NCBI GenBank assembly: GCA_029060305.1
Contig: JAIDUG010000050.1
Span: 1 to 64,000, forward strand
Reading direction: 5' to 3'
Source of the DNA: Ruminococcus sp.
GTDB taxonomy: Bacteria > Bacillota > Clostridia > Oscillospirales > Ruminococcaceae
DNA length: 64,000 nucleotides
Shown: positions 51,174-58,217 of the stretch, piece after piece
Layout of the letters: each line of letters begins with the position of its first letter
Position numbering within the stretch: position 1 is the stretch's first letter
Translations under genes and position numbers: made by a program
The notes under the pieces: model-generated
The model's database searches: none
Seen by the model: only the letters and a program-made list of their open reading frames with translations
What the model was told of the DNA's origin: nothing

Positions 51174-51953
51174 ATGAAAAAAATGAACGTATTCAGAAGA
51201 GTTATCACAGCTATCACAACAGCTATTATGACAGTAAGTGCAAGCGGTCTCGCATTCAACACATCAGCTACAAATGAAGAACCTGATTTCAATGAAATGG
51301 CTGACAGAATTGTTTATCTCGTAAACGAAGCAAGAGAAGAAGCAGGTTTAAAACCGATATATGCAGTTCCTTACCTCAGCGAAAGAGCAACAGTAAGAGC
51401 TGAAGAATGCACAGAAACTTTCAGTCATTCAAGAACAAACGGCGATTCTTTCTCAACAGTAGTTGATTATGAATCTGCACCATGGGAAAAAATAAGTGAA
51501 AATATCGCTGCTGGAATGAATACTCCCGAAGCTACTTTTGAACAGTGGAGAAATTCACCAAGTCACTGGGCAGCAATCATGAACCCTGAGTTTACACATA
51601 TGGGTGTCGGTATTGCTTATGACGAGGACAGCACTTACAAATGGTACTGGCAACAGCTCTTTATCAAAGTTGACACTTTTGAAAGACCGGACGGAAGTAT
51701 GGACGGTCAGTATATTCCTGACCAGTACACAATCGTTCCTCAGGCAACAGGCGATATTGACGGTGACGGCGTTATCGATTCATTCGACTATGTTCTTCTT
51801 TGCAGATACCTCAACAAACAGGTAACATTAAATCCCTTACAGGTTGAAAGTGCAGATATTCTTCAGGACGGCGTTATAAGCTATTCCGACGCTGCTTTCC
51901 TCAGAAAATACATTCTTGGTCAGATTAGTGAAGTGCCTGTTAAATTATTCTAA
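51174..51953 (+). CDS. Secreted CAP-domain protein with type I dockerin
   Basis: A 259-residue exported protein: signal peptide (about 1-32), CAP/SCP domain (about 40-170) with FSHSRTNGDSF, SENIAAG and SPSHWAAIMNP, and a C-terminal dockerin (about 193-253). The dockerin has two calcium-binding repeats, GDIDGDGVIDSFDYVLLCRY and ADILQDGVISYSDAAFLRKY, each with the helix of a type I dockerin; the second loop starts less canonically. It should dock to a cohesin, which marks the organism as having cellulosome-type machinery. AGGAGGAAATATT precedes the ATG; TGATATAAT lies near 51100. Confidence 0.93.
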   Translation: MKKMNVFRRVITAITTAIMTVSASGLAFNTSATNEEPDFNEMADRIVYLVNEAREEAGLKPIYAVPYLSERATVRAEECTETFSHSRTNGDSFSTVVDYESAPWEKISENIAAGMNTPEATFEQWRNSPSHWAAIMNPEFTHMGVGIAYDEDSTYKWYWQQLFIKVDTFERPDGSMDGQYIPDQYTIVPQATGDIDGDGVIDSFDYVLLCRYLNKQVTLNPLQVESADILQDGVISYSDAAFLRKYILGQISEVPVKLF

Positions 51954-51994
51954 AAATAACTATGTTTTCTTCATAATATCCTTCAAATAAAAAG

Positions 51995-52019
51995 CGGTTG
52001 ATTATATCAACCGTTTTTT
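51995..52019. terminator. Bidirectional terminator between the CAP-dockerin gene and 52037
   Basis: CGGTTGA (51995-52001), TTATA, TCAACCG (52007-52013), T run; A run on the other side serves the minus strand. Confidence 0.85.
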
Positions 52020-52036
52020 ATTATATAAAAATTTTT

Positions 52037-52696
52037 TCATTTCTTTGTAATAATCGTATCGTCCTTTTTGTAGATACTGTTTTCCGGAATAACTCCACGT
52101 ACACAGCTTGTGGGATAGATATTTGAGTGACGACCTACAACAGTACCAGGATTCAGAACGCTGTTACAGCCGACCTCTACAAAGTCGCCGACCATTGCAC
52201 CTATTTTTTTAATACCTGTTATAATTGTTTCCTCGCCTTTGATAACAACGTTTGTTTTGTCCGACTTGACATTTGAAGTTATAGAACCTGCTCCCATATG
52301 GGATTTATAACCGAGAATACTGTCGCCTACATAGTTATAGTGCGGAGTTTGTACGTTATCGAAAATAATAACGTTTTTCAACTCGACGGAGTTTCCGATA
52401 ACGCAGTTTTTTCCGACCAACGCACTTCCACGTATAAAAGCACAGTGACGGACTTCTGTTTCCGCACCGATTATGCACGGAGAACCAATATAAGCTGTCG
52501 GATAAACGTTAGCTGTCTTGTGAATCCATACGTTTTCAAAAGGGTTGTCGTATTCATCACGAGGGAGAATTTTGCCGAGTTCAATAATAAAATCGCTGAT
52601 ACCTTTGAGGGCTTCCCAAGGATATGTGAATTTACTCAGGTACTCAGATGCGGAAGTATGACCTAAATCATACAAATCATTAATAGTGACTTTCAT
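52037..52696 (-). CDS. Left-handed beta-helix (hexapeptide repeat) protein, GlmU-like
   Basis: A 219-residue protein made largely of hexapeptide repeats (IHKTANVYPTAYIGSPCIIG, VRHCAFIRGSALVG, VGDFVEVGCNSVLNPGTVVG). It matches the C-terminal acyltransferase half of GlmU-type proteins but lacks the nucleotidyltransferase half and a clear catalytic His in the usual place. It could be a sugar-nucleotide acetyltransferase or a structural homologue. Monocistronic; the ATG follows AAAGGAGCTGAATTTAT. Confidence 0.85.
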   Translation of the reverse strand: MKVTINDLYDLGHTSASEYLSKFTYPWEALKGISDFIIELGKILPRDEYDNPFENVWIHKTANVYPTAYIGSPCIIGAETEVRHCAFIRGSALVGKNCVIGNSVELKNVIIFDNVQTPHYNYVGDSILGYKSHMGAGSITSNVKSDKTNVVIKGEETIITGIKKIGAMVGDFVEVGCNSVLNPGTVVGRHSNIYPTSCVRGVIPENSIYKKDDTIITKK

Positions 52697-52860
52697 ATAA
52701 ATTCAGCTCCTTTTCTGAAAATTCAATAATAATATTATAATACTAATATAGTCACTTGTCAACTATTACTGGTATTTTTATGAAATTGCAAATTAGTCTT
52801 TACTTTTTGATTGAAGTGTGGTAAAATATAACTGAATCATTAAAAAAGGAAGTCCTTATT

Positions 52861-53982
52861 ATGAAAAAAAGTTTTATAAATAAAACAATGCTTACAATAT
52901 CGTTTTTAGTATCGGCTGTCGCTGTAGTTTCGGTATGCACTTCATGTCAGGGAAACAACTCTCCGGAAGATGATAATATTTCCGTCATAAATATGGAAAG
53001 TATTTCGGAAACAGTAACCGAATCAACAGTTTCTACAGAAGATATAATACCACCTGTTACAGAAATACCGTCCGATACAGTAACGACTTTACTGTCTTAC
53101 TCTTCGGAAGAATATGCTATACCTGAAACAGAAGTTTCCACGGTCGCAGAAACTTCTGCTGAATCCTCAACTACCCATATTATCAGTGTTCCGACCGGTA
53201 CGCAAAAGCCGGTTACAAAACCACCTGTAACAAGTTATGATGTATGGCCTCCGGTAACGCAGAGACAGATAGACCAGACCATTCCTACAAATGGACACAA
53301 TGACAGGGAAATAACTACAACTACTATTGCACCTACTGCTGGTTCTTATGTTGGAGATTCTCCTAATAGTGCTTTTTATCAGGAAAGAATTGCCATAGCA
53401 GGCGATTCAATAGCTTACGGTTTTGACGCTTACGGATATATTCCTGCCTCCCACAATATAGCAAAAGAATCTGTATCAATGTGGAATATTGATTATTTCA
53501 CTTTCAATACCGGTATGGGACTTGTCGACAGTGTGGCTTACATAAACCCGTCAATCCTTTATATGTCAATGGGTATGAACGATGTAAACAACTCAACAGC
53601 GGAAGAGTTTGCAGAAAGATACAAGAATACTATTTATGACATAAGAAACAGATGTCCGGATATAAATATAATCGTTGCCGGAATAACTCCTGTATCGGAA
53701 GATTCTGATTTTGTCAACAACAATACTATAATGTCATTCAACACTGCACTTGAAGAAATGGTAACTGCGATAGATTCAAACCATGTGTATTATTTTGACG
53801 CTTATTCTATAGTTGCCGACCCTGAAACAAATGACCTCCGTCCCGAATGTACAGGCGGTGACGGTATACATCTTGTCTCATCTTGCTATTACGATTTCCT
53901 TGATGAACTTTTTGAAATGCTTGACGATACACCGGTCAAGGAAAACATTGAAAAAGTGGAACAAAATAATGTTGCTCAATAA
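52861..53982 (+). CDS. Exported SGNH/GDSL-type hydrolase
   Basis: A 373-residue protein: hydrophobic export signal (about 8-28) ending VCTSCQG, perhaps a weak lipobox; a Ser/Thr/Pro-rich linker (about 30-165); and an SGNH domain with blocks IAIAGDSIAYG (Ser183), NTG, SMGMNDVNN and GDGIHLV (His). Such enzymes deacetylate or cleave acyl groups on wall polymers or dietary glycans. The linker mirrors the Thr-rich linkers of secreted Ruminococcus hydrolases. AAAGGAAGTCCTTATT precedes the ATG. The next gene overlaps its end by 14 bases. Confidence 0.88.
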   Translation: MKKSFINKTMLTISFLVSAVAVVSVCTSCQGNNSPEDDNISVINMESISETVTESTVSTEDIIPPVTEIPSDTVTTLLSYSSEEYAIPETEVSTVAETSAESSTTHIISVPTGTQKPVTKPPVTSYDVWPPVTQRQIDQTIPTNGHNDREITTTTIAPTAGSYVGDSPNSAFYQERIAIAGDSIAYGFDAYGYIPASHNIAKESVSMWNIDYFTFNTGMGLVDSVAYINPSILYMSMGMNDVNNSTAEEFAERYKNTIYDIRNRCPDINIIVAGITPVSEDSDFVNNNTIMSFNTALEEMVTAIDSNHVYYFDAYSIVADPETNDLRPECTGGDGIHLVSSCYYDFLDELFEMLDDTPVKENIEKVEQNNVAQ

Positions 53983-54457
53983 AAAACAATATAATTATAT
54001 TTGGAACAAAATAGACATTGAATTGAAATTCTATCCAAATTGTAATTACAGAGGACACTCTTTTAATGTAAAACTGCCGTTTGAAATAAACAGACCCTAT
54101 GTCGTATATGACATTGAAAATATGACAGATGAACAACTCAGCATTATGGACGATATAATAAGAGAATGTTTCATAGAAATAACTGACAAAAACGACAGAA
54201 TATATGCTCTTGACTGGCAACACGCCGGATTTATCTACAATCCACGCAACTTAAACGAACAAAAAGGTGAAAACGGTCGTTTTTTTCCGTGTTTTTATCC
54301 CGATGGTGACTATTACTTTTTCATAAGCAAAGATTTCCGCTTCGGCTATCTCGGACACCCTTGGCGACAAGAAGTATGGATTTTCGGTACTGACCTTATC
54401 AATAATATTTCCAGCAAAGTTCACCTACTTGGCTGGGTTGAACTAAAGAAAGGATAA
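53969..54457 (+). CDS. DUF2716 family protein
   Basis: A 162-residue soluble protein recognised by the C-terminal signature DYYFFISKDFRFGYLGHPWR followed by QEVWIFG, and by WQHAGFIYNPR in the middle. DUF2716 function is unknown; some members sit in toxin-immunity-like neighbourhoods. The start ATG 53969 lies within the last codons of the SGNH gene and follows AGTGGAACAAA. Confidence 0.83.
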   Translation: MLLNKKQYNYIWNKIDIELKFYPNCNYRGHSFNVKLPFEINRPYVVYDIENMTDEQLSIMDDIIRECFIEITDKNDRIYALDWQHAGFIYNPRNLNEQKGENGRFFPCFYPDGDYYFFISKDFRFGYLGHPWRQEVWIFGTDLINNISSKVHLLGWVELKKG

Positions 54458-54496
54458 TATTTAGAACAGACTTATTTCAAAAAAAATGATTAAAAA

Positions 54497-54529
54497 ACCT
54501 GAGAACTTAAAAATTCTCAGGTCTTTTTT
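54497..54529. terminator. Bidirectional terminator between the DUF2716 gene and glmS
   Basis: ACCTGAGAA and TTCTCAGGT flank an A-rich loop; T runs on both sides. Confidence 0.88.
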
Positions 54530-54531
54530 TA

Positions 54532-56370
54532 TTATTCTACTGTAACACTCTTTGCGAGATTACGTGGCTTGTCAACGTCATAACCCTTTGCGACAGATAC
54601 ATAATATCCTAAAAGCTGTAACGGTACTACTGAAAGACTTCCTGCAAAAAGCGGATTTGTCTTTGGAATATACACAGTAAAGTCAGCAGTATCTTCCATA
54701 TTGTAGTTGCCGTAAGTTGTAAGACCCATAAGTGAAGCTCCACGGCTCTTTACCTCAACCATATTGCTTACTGTTTTTTCGTAAAGGTCGGGCTGTGTGA
54801 GTACGCTTATAACAAATATTCCGTCCTCAATCAGACTGATAGGACCGTGTTTCAGTTCACCTGCTGCATAAGCCTCTGAATGAATATAGCTGAGTTCTTT
54901 CATTTTGAGACTTCCTTCAAGACTTATTGCGTAATCAATACCACGTCCGATAAAGAAAGCATCTTTAGCACCGGCGAGCTTATTTGCAAACCACTGTATA
55001 CGCTCCTTGTCCTCAAGGACTTTTTCGATTTTTTCCGGAATAGTGTAAAGTTCTTCAACCATTTCTTTGCAGAGTTCGGGAGTAATTTCTTCTCTTGCAA
55101 GTGCAAATTTCATTGCAAGAAGATAGCCTGCTATCAACTGTGTACTGTAAGCCTTTGTAGTAGCAACGGAAATTTCAGGACCTGCAAGGGTATAGAAAAC
55201 ATTGTCCGCTTCACGTGCAATTGACGAACCGACAACATTGACAATGCCGAGAGTTTTCACACCACATTCCTTAGCCTGTCGGAGTGCCGCAAGACTGTCA
55301 GCCGTTTCACCTGACTGACTTATTATTATAACAAGACTGTTTTCAGCAAGTTTCATTTTTCTGTACCTGAACTCTGAAGCGAGTTCAACTCTTACAGAAA
55401 GTGAAGTGAGTTCTTCCATTACGTACTGAATAGCCATTCCTACATAATAAGCTGAACCACACGCAACAATATAAACTTTATTCAAATCTTTTATTTCTTC
55501 GTCTGTCAAACCGACTTCGCTGAAATCTATCCTGCCATCCTTTACAACGGAATTTATTGTATCACGTACAACTTTCGGCTGTTCGTAAATTTCTTTAAGA
55601 ATGAAATGCTCATAACCGCCCTTTTCAGCGGATTCAGCGTCCCACTTTATCTCAGTGAGTTCTTTCTGAATTTCCTCACGGTCGATATTGTAGAAAGTTG
55701 CTTTACCCTTTTCAAGTTTTGCAATTTCCATATTGCCTATATAGTAAACGTTGCGTGTATACTTCAGAATTGCAGGAACGTCAGAAGCAACATAAGTTTC
55801 GCCGTCGGTAACGCCGATAATCATAGGACTTTCCTTGCGTGCAGTGTAAATTTCGGTCGGATAGTCCCTGAACATTATAGCAAGTGCATATGAACCTCTT
55901 ATTCTTATCATAGCACGGGCGATTGCATCAACAGCACCCGAATTATATTTCTTATAATAATAGTCAACAAGTTTTATAGCAACTTCCGTATCGGTCTGCG
56001 AAATGAATGTATAACCGTTTTTAGAAAGTTTTTCCCTGAGTTCCTGATAATTTTCAATAATTCCGTTGTGAACGCCTATAACATTTTCGTCGTCACTTGC
56101 GTGAGGGTGAGCATTGAGAGTGGACGGCTCGCCGTGAGTAGCCCATCTTGTATGACCGATACCGCAACAACCTTTTACAGCATCACCGGCATTTGTCATT
56201 TCTTTGAGAACCTTTAATTTGCCTTTTGCTTTTACTATTTCCGTCTCGTTTTCGCCGTCACGAACAGCTATTCCGGCTGAATCATAACCTCTGTATTCAA
56301 GTTTTGAAAGACCGTCAAGCAGTATCGGACCAGCCTGTTTGCTTCCTGTAAAGCCTACTATTCCGCACAT
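54532..56370 (-). CDS. glmS: Glutamine-fructose-6-phosphate aminotransferase (isomerizing)
   Basis: Makes glucosamine 6-phosphate, the first step to UDP-GlcNAc. The 612 residues have the N-terminal glutaminase domain with catalytic Cys2 (MCGIVGFTG) and Arg/Asn boxes (HTRWATHG), two SIS sugar isomerase domains (SQSGETADS, GRGIDYAISLEGSLKMKEL) and the C-terminal PRNLAKSVTVE. The 46-base gap to the upstream gene is too short for a glmS ribozyme, unusual for a Gram-positive. ATTGGAGGAAAATAT precedes the ATG. Confidence 0.97.
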   Translation of the reverse strand: MCGIVGFTGSKQAGPILLDGLSKLEYRGYDSAGIAVRDGENETEIVKAKGKLKVLKEMTNAGDAVKGCCGIGHTRWATHGEPSTLNAHPHASDDENVIGVHNGIIENYQELREKLSKNGYTFISQTDTEVAIKLVDYYYKKYNSGAVDAIARAMIRIRGSYALAIMFRDYPTEIYTARKESPMIIGVTDGETYVASDVPAILKYTRNVYYIGNMEIAKLEKGKATFYNIDREEIQKELTEIKWDAESAEKGGYEHFILKEIYEQPKVVRDTINSVVKDGRIDFSEVGLTDEEIKDLNKVYIVACGSAYYVGMAIQYVMEELTSLSVRVELASEFRYRKMKLAENSLVIIISQSGETADSLAALRQAKECGVKTLGIVNVVGSSIAREADNVFYTLAGPEISVATTKAYSTQLIAGYLLAMKFALAREEITPELCKEMVEELYTIPEKIEKVLEDKERIQWFANKLAGAKDAFFIGRGIDYAISLEGSLKMKELSYIHSEAYAAGELKHGPISLIEDGIFVISVLTQPDLYEKTVSNMVEVKSRGASLMGLTTYGNYNMEDTADFTVYIPKTNPLFAGSLSVVPLQLLGYYVSVAKGYDVDKPRNLAKSVTVE

Positions 56371-56416
56371 ATATTTTCCTCCAATTATAAAAATTCATAG
56401 TAAATTAAATTCCGGA

Positions 56417-57775
56417 CTATTTAAGCTGTTCGCCACATTCGGGGCAGAATTTCGGAATATTATTCGTATCGGAAGTAGTCCAGCCACAAGTCCTGCATAA
56501 GAACGTTTTTTTAACGGACTGTCTGGGACTTCCACATTCTGCACAGAATTTACCTGTATTTTCAGCACCACAGGAACATTTCCACGAACCTGAAGCCACG
56601 GGTTTCGGTGAACCGCACTCAGAACAGAATTTACCTGTATTCTCAGAACCACACGAACATTTCCATGAACCTGAAGCCACAAGTTTCGGCGAACCGCAGT
56701 TAGCACAGAATTTTCCGGTATTGTTTGTACCGCATGAACATTTCCAAGAATTTACATTATTCTGCTGTTGCTGTTGACCCATCTGGAAAAGTGACTGTGC
56801 GTTGAGACCGCCTGCCTGCTGAGCCATATTCATTCCGTAGAATCCCATAGCTGAGCCTCCGGAATTTCCAGCGGCGGTAGTCATTGCGTTTGCCTGAGCG
56901 TTTACAAGCATTGCGGCAGCATTTGAAGGGTCTCTGTTCCATGCAGTATCTTCAAACTTCTTTATTCTGTCCTCGTCGTCCTTAGAAATAGTTACGGAAT
57001 TTATAGCTACAGAAACTACTTCAAGACCTCTTTTTTCGCTCCACTGCGGAGAGAGAACACTTCCCATAGCGTTTGAAAGTTCAACGGTGTGTAACGGAAG
57101 TTCGTCATATCTGAGACCGTTTTGTGAAAGTTTTGCAAAAGCAGGATTAAGGGCGTTAAGAAACTCTGATTTCAACTGCTGGTCGATATTTGAACGAGTG
57201 TACGCACTGGAAACGTTACCGCATACATTTGTATAGAAAAGCAGAGGGTCGTTTATTCGGTAAGAGAATACGCCGTTACAGCGTACACCTACAGTAAAAC
57301 TTCTGCCGATGTCATTGTAAGTCATTCTGAACGGTACAGGGTTCTGAGTACCGAATTTGTTGTCAGTAAGTTCCTTAAGATTGAAATAGTAAACTCTCTG
57401 GTCGTGTGCGGTATCTCCACCGTAAGAAAAACGTTTTCCGATAACCTTGAAAGTCTCCTTGATATTTTTTCCGAGACTGCCACCGAAAAGACTGGGTTCT
57501 GTTGACATATCATAAACGTATTCGCCTGGGACGGCACATACTTCCACCACTTGTCCTTGGTCAACGATAATCATACACTGACCGTCACTTACAGCAATTT
57601 TACTGCCATTTGTGATGATATTGTCGTTGCCTTTGTTTGCAGAAAATGTACCTGTTTTCTTTTTGCCCTTTACAACAAGAACGTCAGCAGGAAGTGCATC
57701 ACAATAGAAAAACTCTTTCCATGTATCGCCTAAAGTTGAAGCTGTTGCCACAACAGCTGCCTGAATAAGTCCCAT
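56417..57775 (-). CDS. SPFH-domain protein with four C-terminal zinc ribbons
   Basis: A 452-residue protein: an SPFH/Band 7-type domain (about 20-290; VSDGQCMIIVDQGQVVEV, NGVFSYRINDPLLF), an Ala/Gly/Gln-rich low-complexity stretch (about 295-345) and four zinc ribbons (about 347-450). The first three are near-identical repeats of the form WKCSCG...GKFCxxCGSP; the fourth differs (FLCRTCGW...FCPECGEQ). The family is often misnamed virion core protein. It has no membrane helix; SPFH oligomerisation at membranes is likely. ATG 57775 follows GAAAGGAGTTAAAATT. It is 46 bases ahead of glmS, probably cotranscribed. Confidence 0.88.
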   Translation of the reverse strand: MGLIQAAVVATASTLGDTWKEFFYCDALPADVLVVKGKKKTGTFSANKGNDNIITNGSKIAVSDGQCMIIVDQGQVVEVCAVPGEYVYDMSTEPSLFGGSLGKNIKETFKVIGKRFSYGGDTAHDQRVYYFNLKELTDNKFGTQNPVPFRMTYNDIGRSFTVGVRCNGVFSYRINDPLLFYTNVCGNVSSAYTRSNIDQQLKSEFLNALNPAFAKLSQNGLRYDELPLHTVELSNAMGSVLSPQWSEKRGLEVVSVAINSVTISKDDEDRIKKFEDTAWNRDPSNAAAMLVNAQANAMTTAAGNSGGSAMGFYGMNMAQQAGGLNAQSLFQMGQQQQQNNVNSWKCSCGTNNTGKFCANCGSPKLVASGSWKCSCGSENTGKFCSECGSPKPVASGSWKCSCGAENTGKFCAECGSPRQSVKKTFLCRTCGWTTSDTNNIPKFCPECGEQLK

Positions 57776-57875
57776 AATTTTAACTCCTTTCAAAAAGCCT
57801 TTTTATATATTGTATATTCATTATAACATATTTACGTATAAATTGCACGGCTTTTAAGAAAATTTATATTTTTAA

Positions 57876-58217
57876 CTATTCCCAGCTTTTCCACACGTCC
57901 GGACAGTAACCAATAGTAGCTTTTTTTCCGTTACGTACAACAGGCGTTTTTATCAAAGACTGATTTTCAAAAACTTTTTCTTCTTTGTCGCCGTCGGAGA
58001 GATATTTAATAAGTGCAAGTAAATCCTTGTTTTTTGCATTTTCGTCAACCATACTGTCGATACCGCCGACAGACTGTTTCACGCTGTTAAACTCTCCCCT
58101 GCTCATACCTTTTTCTTTCATATCGATAAGCTGATATTTTATACGTCTCTCCTTGAAAAAACGTTCAGCCTTTCTTGTATCCTGACATTTTTTCGTACCG
58201 AATATCTGTATATTCAT
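57876..58217 (-). CDS. ArsC/Spx-family thioredoxin-fold protein
   Basis: A 113-residue member of the ArsC-like family (arsenate reductase/YffB/Spx fold). Cys11 lies in FGTKKCQDTRKAERFF, the single-Cys variant without the CXXC of Spx; the TPVV segment (LIKTPVVRNG) is the conserved cis-Pro loop, and a basic residue follows. Actual arsenate reduction is unproven. It starts directly at the GH3 stop codon, so it shares that transcript. Confidence 0.88.
   Translation of the reverse strand: MNIQIFGTKKCQDTRKAERFFKERRIKYQLIDMKEKGMSRGEFNSVKQSVGGIDSMVDENAKNKDLLALIKYLSDGDKEEKVFENQSLIKTPVVRNGKKATIGYCPDVWKSWE

Noticed and set aside
56395-56706. Val/Arg-rich minus-strand frame in the zinc-ribbon tail
   Set aside because: Frame-shifted reading of the repeated zinc ribbons; the Cys frame is the true one.
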